Shown: piece by piece, positions 9,157 to 16,203 of the stretch
Layout of the letters: every line of letters starts with the position of its first letter
Position numbering within the stretch: position 1 is the first letter of the stretch
From: Bacteroidales bacterium
GTDB lineage: Bacteria; Bacteroidota; Bacteroidia; Bacteroidales; P3
Reading direction: 5' to 3'
Assembly (NCBI GenBank): GCA_017522255.1
Contig: JAFWZP010000085.1
Span: 1 to 36,113, forward strand
DNA length: 36,113 nucleotides
Position numbers and translations under genes: made by a program
The notes under the pieces: generated by a model
The model's input: only the letters and a program-made list of their open reading frames with translations
Told to the model about the DNA's origin: nothing
The model's database searches: none

Positions 9157-9464
9157 ATATTACTGTCCGCTAAACAAAATTCAATCTTTGTAATATATTG
9201 ATTTATAAAGATTAAAAATGTTTCATCTTGGATAAGCCCCCTATATTGAGTATCTAATCGGCTGTCCGTCGAAATTGGGCTCTATATTTTGTATAGTAGT
9301 GTAATCTACAAAAAAGTCTAAAGTCTTCGTGATATTTACGTTTTATAGGCGTTTCTTTTGAATTTTTACTCCCAAATAGGATATATATATCATCAATATA
9401 TCGGCTGTCCGACAAAATAAACATCTAACATGACTAGAATTGATTTTTTAGCGGACAGTAATAT
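9157..9464. mobile_element. 308-bp non-autonomous IS derivative (MITE-like)
   Basis: Perfect 18-bp terminal inverted repeats lie at 9157-9174 (ATATTACTGTCCGCTAAA) and 9447-9464. There is no open frame of note inside. The left 90 bases, read on the - strand, match the layout of the IS end at 130-217: the same G-run/CTTATCCAAG motif at the same distance from the end and a hairpin in the same place. A 12-bp direct repeat ATCGGCTGTCCG (9257-9268 and 9400-9411) resembles the core of the terminal repeat. A clear target duplication is not seen; the flanks are too AT-rich to decide. Confidence 0.7.
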
Positions 9465-9498
9465 TCAATAATAACGCTTATATAGTTCTACATAACCA

Positions 9499-9534
9499 AG
9501 CCGAAGCAATACGCATATTGCTTCGGCTTTTTTG
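9499..9534. terminator. Strong hairpin followed by T-run
   Basis: AAGCCGAAGCAATA pairs perfectly with TATTGCTTCGGCTT around a four-base loop and is followed by a T-run; the opposite strand offers only a shorter run. It lies between the IS derivative and the palindromic arrays, with no gene immediately upstream, so it may insulate the region or be a remnant. Confidence 0.65.
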
Positions 9535-9561
9535 CTTACCACACTTCGGGATAGAAACCAT

Positions 9562-9627
9562 GCGGTTTACGACCCAAAAGTGCCATACTTTTGACCCGTA
9601 ACTCCCATGGTTTTGTCCCGTAAACCG
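9562..9627. repeat. Palindromic array A, about 22-bp period
   Basis: On the - strand three consecutive units each begin GGGAC or GGGTC and are 22 bases long. Within the array CAAAAGTgccatACTTTTG is a hairpin and GCGGTTTACG (9562-9571) is exactly inverted at 9618-9627. Short open frames crossing it have no sign of being genes. Confidence 0.65.
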
Positions 9628-9727
9628 CACACTTGCGAGTGCCGAACCGCAGGGTCCGAAACAGCCATATACTTATGTATCGCATTTTCTGTGGCGGAGA
9701 TATTAAGTTGTCGGTTGTGGTGGTTTT

Positions 9728-9811
9728 GAGAACTGACGTTTCTCAAGCGAGAAAGGTCAGTTCTCATTTGAGAAAGGTCAGTTCTCACTTGAGAAGTGAC
9801 ACTTCTCAGAA
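9728..9811. repeat. Palindromic array B, four units of exactly 21 bp
   Basis: Units start at 9728, 9749, 9770 and 9791, each opening GAGAA and containing an inverted TTCTC, so every unit is a short palindrome (for example GAGAAAGGTCAGTTCTCACTT). Unit sequences vary but length and symmetry do not. Because 21 is a multiple of 3, spurious repetitive open frames appear on both strands. Confidence 0.75.
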
Positions 9812-9901
9812 GGTGTTTCTCTGTAGATGCAAACCCACTACAAAGGATTTCGGAAAGCGGTTTGGCGGTGGATAAACTTTGTAAGACGGTCGTTCACACC
9901 T

Positions 9902-9962
9902 CAAAAAATCACACTTTTCACCCTGAAAAGTGTGATTTTTTACCCCTAAAAGTTACACTTTT
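9902..9962. repeat. Palindromic array C, about 21-22 bp period
   Basis: Three units, alternating in orientation, are separated by CACCC, TACCCC and similar joints: a TCACACTTTTCA unit, its exact inverse TGAAAAGTGTGA, then a degenerate TAAAAGTTACACTTTTTG unit. The first two form a 12-bp perfect hairpin followed by six T residues, so it could also act as a terminator. The sequence is unrelated to arrays A and B; the spacing is the same. Confidence 0.6.
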
Positions 9963-10079
9963 TGCATGTTTAGCAACCGAGTTACAGATTTTATCGACCG
10001 ACTTATTAGTTTTGTCTTGGAAATAATGCTTATGACGCTTTATGTAATGAATCTTCCAGAGTTAATGGTCTTGATATAA

Positions 10080-10274
10080 GGCAACTTCTAAAAATTCCAC
10101 GTTTTAGTAAGATAGAAGAAATCTTCTTTAAACTTTTGTGTGGTTTACGTTTTTCACCGAAATCTTTCTATTTCTTTTTCAATCGTATAGCCCGCTATGC
10201 TCAATCAAAAGAAAGTAGAAATCTTTCTAGTGAAATTCCGCAAACCACCTACAAAGCAATTTTTAGAAGTTGCC
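10080..10274 (-). mobile_element. MITE-like element, copy 1 (195 bp)
   Basis: A perfect 17-bp terminal inverted repeat, GGCAACTTCTAAAAATT at 10080-10096, is inverted at 10258-10274, flanked on both sides by ATAA (10076-10079 and 10275-10278), a likely 4-bp target duplication. The interior, read on the - strand, matches the first 120 bases of the copy at 35331, including the GCATAGC-type hairpin in the middle. It carries no transposase. It sits directly upstream of the small exported-protein genes and may supply or interrupt their upstream region. Confidence 0.75.
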
Positions 10275-10322
10275 ATAAGCAATAAAACCGAAAACATAGC
10301 GTTAGTTCGGCATTAAACAATA

Positions 10323-10374
10323 AAACTGAAAACATTATGAAGAAAGTATTTTTAGTGTGTGTTGCGGTTATTGC
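10323..10374 (+). repeat. Duplicated start/signal-peptide cassette, copy 1
   Basis: The 52 bases covering the 14-base leader, the start codon and the first codons of this gene recur at 11003-11054 with one mismatch. Identity stops abruptly after codon 13, so the two genes share a 5' cassette but not their bodies. Confidence 0.8.
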
Positions 10375-10981
10375 TTTTGTTGCTACAGTGTCGGCACAAG
10401 TAACTGTGGTGAGGTGTACAGAGGAGGAATATAAGGAAGCATTGTATAGCAGGTTTCTCTGTTCTTGCAAATGTTTTTTGAAAGCTAAACTTTCTCAGTC
10501 CGACAACATGCGTATAGATAGTGTATTGAAGCATTATTATTTTGAACCCATTGGAAATTTAGGTTCAGACGTTTGTTTTTGGAGAGATAGTGTGGTAAAG
10601 CAATGGGATGATATTTACGTTGTAGAATTTGGCGGAGAAATTGAAAGTTCGGGAGACATTGTAGCTTTACATACTGCATTTCTTGACTCCTTGTTTCGTC
10701 CTCTTGGGGCAATAGTAGGAGAGAGTGCAGAGTTCGACTGTTGTGCTCATAATGTAGCTACATTAGAAATAGAAGTAGGAGATGTTCCTCCAATAATTCA
10801 CCTCTACAAATTGAGAAAAGGAATGAAATCGCAGGAGGAAGTAGGTATATATATTCCAAATGATTTTCTGGCAAGAGAATATTGTTATAATTTAGGCGGT
10901 GAACTATTTGTAAAAGGCTTAGAACTTATCGATGAAGTATATGCCGGTGACACTATGTATATAAAAATAACAGTAAACTAA
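10337..10981 (+). CDS. Small exported protein of unknown function
   Basis: 214 aa. A clear signal peptide (MKKVFLVCVAVIAFVATVSAQ, residues 1-21) predicts export. The mature part is acidic with several Cys residues (a CSCKC motif near residue 43 and a CC pair near 137) and no recognised domain; its C-terminal half has alternating beta-type strands, and the middle DSVVKQWDDIYVVEFGGE recalls a TonB-box-like or beta-sandwich fold but is not diagnostic. It lies 62 bases after the MITE-like element and 36 bases before a second gene that begins with the same 13 residues. Function unknown. Confidence 0.65.
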   Translation: MKKVFLVCVAVIAFVATVSAQVTVVRCTEEEYKEALYSRFLCSCKCFLKAKLSQSDNMRIDSVLKHYYFEPIGNLGSDVCFWRDSVVKQWDDIYVVEFGGEIESSGDIVALHTAFLDSLFRPLGAIVGESAEFDCCAHNVATLEIEVGDVPPIIHLYKLRKGMKSQEEVGIYIPNDFLAREYCYNLGGELFVKGLELIDEVYAGDTMYIKITVN

Positions 10982-11002
10982 GTTTTTGAACATATAATAA
11001 TT

Positions 11003-11054
11003 AAACTGAAAACGTTATGAAGAAAGTATTTTTAGTGTGTGTTGCGGTTATTGC
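11003..11054 (+). repeat. Duplicated start/signal-peptide cassette, copy 2
   Basis: Second copy of the 52-base cassette at 10323-10374, in direct orientation 680 bases downstream. Here the sequence after the shared part lacks the usual Ala-x-Ala-Gln cleavage site. Confidence 0.8.
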
Positions 11055-11875
11055 ATTGGTTGGCGTAGACATCGACTCTGTTGCTATTGAGCAAGAGTAC
11101 CAAAGATTGCTACTTGGCCAGTGGCAATTGCTAGGGATTGACATGATATTGAACACCGATTTGGGACAAGAAGAAAAACATGTTCTTAACCCTATAGTGT
11201 CGTGGCGTTTTGAGGATGATGGTTGTTATTACGAAACGGTATGTTATCAGGCAATATGGTTATGTTTTACGCAACGATAGTATTATGTTGCAAGTATCTT
11301 CAAATCATGAAATAAGTTCATGGTATATGATAGACACCTTGACTAGGGATAGATTGGTGCTTACTTCCGCCCATCCCGTCAAAGATGGTGAATTGATGTG
11401 GGTGTATCGGTTTCAGCGAAATAAAGCGTCTTTTGCCCAGAGTCTTCTGCCTGCTTCGGGGGCGTACAGCGTGTTGTTGGACGATTCGGATATGCTTAAT
11501 TATAGGTATGTTGGTTCTGTTTTGTCAAAAAGAGATACTATAAAGTTGGTTTTGGCTACGTCTTTTTTCAACAATAGAGTGTCTAGCAGATGTAATGCCA
11601 GATTGGGTGTATACCTTGACGATTCTCTTTATGGATATTATACTCTTGGTGGCGATTATTACGATTTCTGTGTGGAAGATAATATCTTGTACTGCATCAA
11701 GAAGGATGATTTGAGTAATGTAACTAAGATTGAATTGCATGATGGAATAGCTTCGAAGGTGTTTATACAAGATACGGTAGATGAGAAAGGTAATGTTTGG
11801 GGCGATTATTTTTATATATCATGTTTAGCGGAGAGTAATAATAATATATATATATATGGATTAGTTCAACTTTAG
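11017..11875 (+). pseudogene. Lipocalin-like exported protein gene split by a frameshift
   Basis: Two overlapping frames (11017-11280 and 11210-11875) make one protein. The first encodes a signal-like start and LLLGQWQLLGIDM...VSWRFEDDGCYYE; the second continues with YGYVLRNDSIMLQVSS...ISSWYMIDTLTRDRLVLTS. Together these follow the order of a lipocalin-like domain of Bacteroidota: G-x-W, F-x-x-D-G, Y-x-L-x-x-D-x-L, W-x-I-x-x-L. The shift must lie between about 11215 and 11275. The C-terminal 150 residues are beta-rich and unassigned. The signal peptide is also damaged (no A-x-A site). It may be a real pseudogene or a sequencing error. It is followed by a terminator. Confidence 0.6.
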
Positions 11876-11963
11876 CTTTTGGATATATCAAGTGCAATAT
11901 GTGCCTAGAAGTCTAATTCTTTGCTGTGAACTTTAGTAACACCTATTATAGAACTTTTGTGTG

Positions 11964-11985
11964 CTTTGCATTGCAAAGTTTTTTT
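11964..11985 (+). terminator. Terminator after the lipocalin-like gene
   Basis: CTTTGC and GCAAAG form a 6-bp stem around ATT, followed by seven T residues, 89 bases after the stop at 11875. It separates the + strand accessory block from the - strand core block. Confidence 0.6.
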
Positions 11986-12042
11986 GAGGGAAACTACAGT
12001 CCTATTCCAAGCCACACACACCAAAGAATGGAAAATAATCAA

Positions 12043-12915
12043 TCACTGCTCATTGCTCAGTAGCAGTATGGCATTTGATACTTTCCGTTCACCTTTATGG
12101 TCAAAAACGTTATTGTCTGACGGGTAATTTACAACTCCTTTACCCTTGATATAACAAGTAGTAGAGCCACCCCCATCTAGGTTTAAAGCATCTATGCAAC
12201 CAAGCCATTTAAGGGTTTTAATCAGATGTACCAAACTCATACCCTGAGCCTTTGCGTGTCTACCATCTATGGTTATTATTATCACCGAGCCATCGTTTTT
12301 AATACCTATTGCAGTACGGTTATGACGATGTGTTACAAAGGTTCGGTCGTCTCTCATAGGTTGTTCTTCACCCGATATTATAAGCAGAGGGCCTGCTGTC
12401 ATTATATTATTATAACTCAAGGTATTTTCCCACACTCTAAGACTATCCGTTTTTAATATCTTCGGCATTTCGTTGCTGTCCAACACCAAAGTACCATACT
12501 GATAATATTTTCGATAAGGGGTATTTTTATTTGTATTTTCGCCTACATTTTTGCCATCTATTCTAAGGTAACATATAGGATTTAAATGTTGCATATCAAA
12601 AAAAGAGCCATTAACGGCAGCTATAGCATCTTGTTTTTTTGCCATGTGAGAGGTGTAATCGAGGTCTTTATCGTAGGCAAAAACAAGTTTGACGGCAGCA
12701 TTGGGTGCCAGCTCTATACAACTAATATATTGATTAGACGAAAAATAATCTCTCAGTTCTAATTGTTTAAGCACTACACCATTGGCTATAGTATCACTAT
12801 TCCAAACAGCATTGACAAGTGTAATGGAATCGGCATTTTGAGCCACAAGGACTACATTCAGCAATAACGAGGTTGCTAATATAATAAAGTTTTTTGACCA
12901 ACTAATGATTTTCAT
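12043..12915 (-). CDS. Phosphodiester glycosidase (NAGPA domain) family protein
   Basis: 290 aa from the ATG at 12915, which places a signal sequence at the N terminus (MKIISWSKNFIILATSLLLN...VAQ); an upstream in-frame ATG at 12939 only adds eight residues. The NAGPA (phosphodiester glycosidase) signature is clear: AAVNGSFFD, MTAGPLLI, RTAIGI, ITIDGRHAKAQGMSL and ALNLDGGGSTTCYIKG. The family hydrolyses N-acetylglucosamine-1-phosphodiester-type bonds; bacterial members are exported and probably act on cell-surface or exopolysaccharide linkages. The exact substrate cannot be read from sequence. It lies 79 bases after purC on the same strand, in a gap holding a dispersed repeat, so it may or may not belong to that operon. 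Confidence 0.85.
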   Translation of the reverse strand: MKIISWSKNFIILATSLLLNVVLVAQNADSITLVNAVWNSDTIANGVVLKQLELRDYFSSNQYISCIELAPNAAVKLVFAYDKDLDYTSHMAKKQDAIAAVNGSFFDMQHLNPICYLRIDGKNVGENTNKNTPYRKYYQYGTLVLDSNEMPKILKTDSLRVWENTLSYNNIMTAGPLLIISGEEQPMRDDRTFVTHRHNRTAIGIKNDGSVIIITIDGRHAKAQGMSLVHLIKTLKWLGCIDALNLDGGGSTTCYIKGKGVVNYPSDNNVFDHKGERKVSNAILLLSNEQ

Positions 12916-12963
12916 GATACTACAATGGCTCAAGGCCATTGGCTGCTAAACTGTTGGCAAAAA

Positions 12964-12981
12964 CCAAAAGCTAACAGCCAA
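12964..12981 (-). repeat. Dispersed 18-bp repeat, copy 1
   Basis: On the - strand this reads TTGGCTGTTAGCTTTTGG, identical to 36056-36073. Both copies are followed by further TTTTGG/TTGGC-type phrases, so the repeat is longer and degenerate. It lies between purC and the glycosidase gene. Confidence 0.6.
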
Positions 12982-12994
12982 AGTTCAAAATAGA

Positions 12995-13939
12995 CTAATT
13001 CAAATAGTTTGTAACGTTGTTTTGTATACGAGCTTCTATATTGTTTGATTCATCGGCTTTTACAAACTTTTCACCCACTATATGTTCGTATAGTTCGATA
13101 TATCTTTCCGAAACTTGCTGAATAAACTCATCGGTCATTTCGGGTACTTGTTGATTTTCTTTCCCTTGAAAACCATTTTCCATAAGCCATTCTCGAACAA
13201 ATTCTTTAGACAATTGACGTTGTTTTTCACCCTTTTTCAATCTTTCTTCATAACCTTCGGCATAAAAATAGCGTGATGAATCGGGGGTATGAATTTCATC
13301 TATCAAATATATTTTACCATCTATATCTTTACCAAATTCGTATTTTGTATCAACGAGTATAAGCCCTTGTTTGGCAGCTATTTCAGTTCCTCTTTGGAAT
13401 AGTGCATAGGTGTAGTCTTCCAATTGAGTATAATCTTCTTCCGATACTAAACCTTGTTTTATTATTTCTTGACGAGAGATATTTTCGTCGTGACCTTCAT
13501 CAGCTTTAGTGGTTGGAGTGATTATAGGAGTCGGAAATTTTTGATTTTCCACCATACCTTCGGGCAAATCTTCTCCACACAAAATTCTGCTACCAGCCTT
13601 ATACTCACGCCAAGCACTACCGGCCAAATAACCACGCACCACCATTTCTACTTTGAAAGGTTGCAATCTCTTACCTATAGTTACCATAGGGTCGGGAGTG
13701 GCCAATTTCCAGTTAGGTACTATGTCGGCAGTGGCATCCAAAAACTTAGCTGCTATTTGGTTAAGCACTTGTCCTTTGTAAGGTATACCTTTGGGCAACA
13801 CTACATCAAAGGCCGATATACGATCGGTAACCACCATTGCCAAATATTTATCATCAATATTGTACACATCACGTACTTTCCCTTCGTAAAGGCTTTTTTG
13901 TTTTGGGAATTGAAAATTTGTTTTAACTACTGCTTTCAT
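12995..13939 (-). CDS. purC: Phosphoribosylaminoimidazole-succinocarboxamide synthase
   Basis: 314 aa from the ATG at 13939 (an in-frame ATG at 13966 would overlap rsmD). It makes SAICAR from CAIR, aspartate and ATP in purine synthesis. Visible family motifs: YEGKVRDVY (residues 18-26), [14 protein letters not shown] (about 36-49), [16 protein letters not shown], and in the second half [11 protein letters not shown] followed by [16 protein letters not shown]. Length fits the longer SAICAR synthetase form. It starts 10 bases after rsmD, in a compact - strand operon with a pseudopilin-like protein, DUF3822 and rsmD. Confidence 0.95.
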   Translation of the reverse strand: MKAVVKTNFQFPKQKSLYEGKVRDVYNIDDKYLAMVVTDRISAFDVVLPKGIPYKGQVLNQIAAKFLDATADIVPNWKLATPDPMVTIGKRLQPFKVEMVVRGYLAGSAWREYKAGSRILCGEDLPEGMVENQKFPTPIITPTTKADEGHDENISRQEIIKQGLVSEEDYTQLEDYTYALFQRGTEIAAKQGLILVDTKYEFGKDIDGKIYLIDEIHTPDSSRYFYAEGYEERLKKGEKQRQLSKEFVREWLMENGFQGKENQQVPEMTDEFIQQVSERYIELYEHIVGEKFVKADESNNIEARIQNNVTNYLN

Positions 13940-13949
13940 AGTATATATT

Positions 13950-14501
13950 CTATTTTTCGTTATCAATATTTTTCTTGAAAAAAGTAAAATTCACTTTGCC
14001 GTACTTTCGATGTTGCCAAAAATAAGGGTGATTATCGAACTCGTGTTCTTTGGAGTGTTCCAATATAAATAACCCATCGCCAGTAAGCATATCTTTTTCG
14101 AATATCATATCGGGTATCTTGGGCAAATCCTCCAATATATAAGGAGGGTCAGCAAATATCACGTCGAACTTTTGATAGGCACGTTTAATAATATCAAAGA
14201 CATCGGCACGCACTACGTGAAGATTTTTTACATTAAACACATCTGCAGACTTTTTGATAAAATCAGTACATTTATTGTTTATTTCGATGGCCGTTACCTG
14301 CTTGGCACCTCTCGATATAAATTCGAACGATACAGCACCCGTACCCGAAAACAAGTCCAACACCACAATATCTTCATAATCGAGAATATTGTTGAGAATA
14401 TTGAACAAACTTTCGCGAGCCATATCGGTAGTAGGACGCACCGGCAAATTTTCGGGTGGATTTAATCGTCTACCCTTCAGAGTTCCCGTTATTATTCGCA
14501 T
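13950..14501 (-). CDS. rsmD: 16S rRNA (guanine(966)-N(2))-methyltransferase
   Basis: 183 aa from the ATG at 14501; the longer open frame to 14570 would add a Cys/Ile-rich tail overlapping DUF3822 and lacks support. [13 protein letters not shown] at the N terminus is the RsmD hallmark, followed by [15 protein letters not shown], the SAM-binding [12 protein letters not shown] (residues 49-60) and the catalytic DPPY (118-121) of N2-guanine methylases. It methylates G966 of 16S rRNA in the assembling 30S subunit. It starts 10 bases after DUF3822 and ends 10 bases before purC, consistent with one mRNA. Confidence 0.93.
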   Translation of the reverse strand: MRIITGTLKGRRLNPPENLPVRPTTDMARESLFNILNNILDYEDIVVLDLFSGTGAVSFEFISRGAKQVTAIEINNKCTDFIKKSADVFNVKNLHVVRADVFDIIKRAYQKFDVIFADPPYILEDLPKIPDMIFEKDMLTGDGLFILEHSKEHEFDNHPYFWQHRKYGKVNFTFFKKNIDNEK

Positions 14502-14511
14502 AATTCTTTTA

Positions 14512-15345
14512 TTATCTAAATAGCATCGAGTATTGATACAAATGCAAATAATACATATCGTTGGTTGCAAACTCCATCTTTTTGCCTGTATACAAGGTTA
14601 TCTTTCTAAAGAATCGTTCCAAACAAGCATAGATATTTTTATCAGCTTTGCCCGAAAGATATATTTCTACAGCATCTTGATTAAGACGAAATTGATTAAG
14701 CAATAGCAAAGCATAATATGCCACATCGTCAACTGAAGAATATCTATAGGAATTTGAAATCAATAATTTTTTGCTATCAAAAACAGCCACATCAAAATAA
14801 TCTTTTCGCAAATATATTTCGATATTTGTTTTCATTCTGCTCTTTTCGAGCAACTGACTTTCGAGCATCTTTGCATGCTGGCTTTTTACCTTTATGCCAG
14901 GCATTGTTACCTTAAAAGCACTTATTATAGTATCGGAGTAAGCGAACAGCGAATAGGCTTGTAATTTTTCAGAAAAGCTATAAAATACTGTTTCTTTTAC
15001 TTCTAACGCCGTTGTTAAACCAAAATATTCTCGTAGTTTAGTTTGATCAAAAAGATGTTCCGGAATCCATATATGCTTATTGGCAGGCACTATAAGCTCT
15101 ATTTCGTCCATTAACATATATTCAATTTTAATATCCGAAAATACTTTTTTTATCGTTTCTATCACCTGCGACAGTGTTTCGGGATAATTGCAAGCAATAT
15201 CGGCAAATGCCAATAGAGTATCTTTCTCGTTTACAACTGCAAAAGAAAATCCATTTGTTTCTAAACAAATGGATAATTTCTTCTGATAATCAGTAGAATT
15301 AAAATTTTCTAATACAGTTTGACTATTTACAAAATAGGATACCAT
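14512..15345 (-). CDS. DUF3822 family protein
   Basis: 277 aa. The sequence and position match the DUF3822 family, a Bacteroidota protein encoded just before rsmD. The fold recalls the actin/ASKHA group: an N-terminal part with short beta-strands (FSFAVVNEKDTLLAFADI) and a second half starting with NIEIYLRKDYFDVAVFDSKKLLISNSY, ending in a segment with (D)AVEIYLSGKADKN. No signal peptide or membrane segment is seen, so it is cytoplasmic. Function is unknown; linkage with rsmD suggests translation or housekeeping. Confidence 0.8.
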   Translation of the reverse strand: MVSYFVNSQTVLENFNSTDYQKKLSICLETNGFSFAVVNEKDTLLAFADIACNYPETLSQVIETIKKVFSDIKIEYMLMDEIELIVPANKHIWIPEHLFDQTKLREYFGLTTALEVKETVFYSFSEKLQAYSLFAYSDTIISAFKVTMPGIKVKSQHAKMLESQLLEKSRMKTNIEIYLRKDYFDVAVFDSKKLLISNSYRYSSVDDVAYYALLLLNQFRLNQDAVEIYLSGKADKNIYACLERFFRKITLYTGKKMEFATNDMYYLHLYQYSMLFR

Positions 15346-15365
15346 ATATTCTGTTTATATCAATT

Positions 15366-15998
15366 TTATTCAAAATTACCATCAGTGATAGGATTGTCTA
15401 AGTCTCCTACTTTCCAACCTGGATACTTGTTAGCCTGTTCCAATTCGGCTATTTTGTTTCTTACATCTTGTTCATCCAAGTCTGCCAACAACACTGATAA
15501 ATGTACTTTTACTTCGAATACAGGAACATCAAAACCACTCTTTTCTACAAAACGAGCTGCCATTTCAAACTCTTCGTTATCTGTATAAGGGATGTATTTA
15601 AGTGTTTCCAATTGTTCGTCAGTCAAAGTAGTTTTCTTTTCTTCTCGCATTTTTTCCAATGGATTCATAAATACAGTATCACGACGAATAATGCCTTGCT
15701 TCAAAGCTTCAGCTTCTGTCATTTCATCAGGCACATTACCATATTTTTTAACCACAGGCAATCTACCTTCTTTAAGACCCGATATAAGAGAATCCATAGT
15801 AGAAGCATATTTACCATAGGTTATTTTATAACCTTCTTGCAATGTCCTTATTTCTTTCAATTTTACCACTACGGCATCTCTTCTTAAGATATATTCGTTA
15901 TCAAAACGAACAGGTTTCATAATGCTGTTATACAAAACTATTGCAAGTGCTACAATAACAACAGCCAAACCAATTTGAAGTATCTTACTCTTTTTCAT
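15366..15998 (-). CDS. Membrane-anchored pseudopilin-like protein of unknown function
   Basis: 210 aa. One N-terminal membrane segment (residues 7-25, ILQIGLAVVIVALAIVLYN) is followed by a periplasmic domain. RRDAVVVKLKEIRTLQEGYKITYGKYASTMDSL resembles the helical start of type II/IV pseudopilin-like proteins, where residues after the anchor read an about 10-residue 'KY' segment, but the cleavage motif is not typical. The C-terminal region is rich in acidic residues and helices. It is the first gene of the operon with DUF3822, rsmD and purC and has its own -7 box. Function unknown. Confidence 0.7.
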   Translation of the reverse strand: MKKSKILQIGLAVVIVALAIVLYNSIMKPVRFDNEYILRRDAVVVKLKEIRTLQEGYKITYGKYASTMDSLISGLKEGRLPVVKKYGNVPDEMTEAEALKQGIIRRDTVFMNPLEKMREEKKTTLTDEQLETLKYIPYTDNEEFEMAARFVEKSGFDVPVFEVKVHLSVLLADLDEQDVRNKIAELEQANKYPGWKVGDLDNPITDGNFE

Positions 15999-16045
15999 CT
16001 TGTAATATCTATTTTTCTTATTATTTATTGTTTAATTTAGATTTG

Positions 16046-16053
16046 CAAATATA
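16046..16053 (-). promoter_or_regulatory. -7 promoter box for the 15998-to-12995 operon
   Basis: On the - strand this reads TATATTTG followed by CA, a perfect TAnnTTTG box, 48 bases upstream of the start at 15998. A clean -33 TTTG is not seen. The gap before it (to 16203) holds nothing else recognisable. Confidence 0.6.
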
Positions 16054-16203
16054 CGCACTTTTTTTCGATATAAAAAGTTTATTTTATTTTTTCTCGTTCC
16101 ATTTGACAAAACAATGTGATTATCAATATTTCTTGTTTTTATTTTTATTATCCGATATTATTGTTTTATCATCTATTTTTTTATCAAAAAATGCATCTCG
16201 GCA

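Noticed and set aside
9728-9811. CRISPR array
   Set aside because: Units are adjacent, there are no unique spacers of constant size, and no cas genes are in the window.
9562-9875. Short open frames with repeated RTDLS/RKVSS phrases
   Set aside because: They are translations of the 21-bp palindromic array, which is a multiple of three; no start signals or codon bias suggest genes.
12043-12915. A capsule or polysaccharide locus joining the glycosidase with the glycosyltransferase at 16204
   Set aside because: They are separated by the purC-rsmD operon and belong to different transcription units; no polymerase, flippase or other sugar genes are present.
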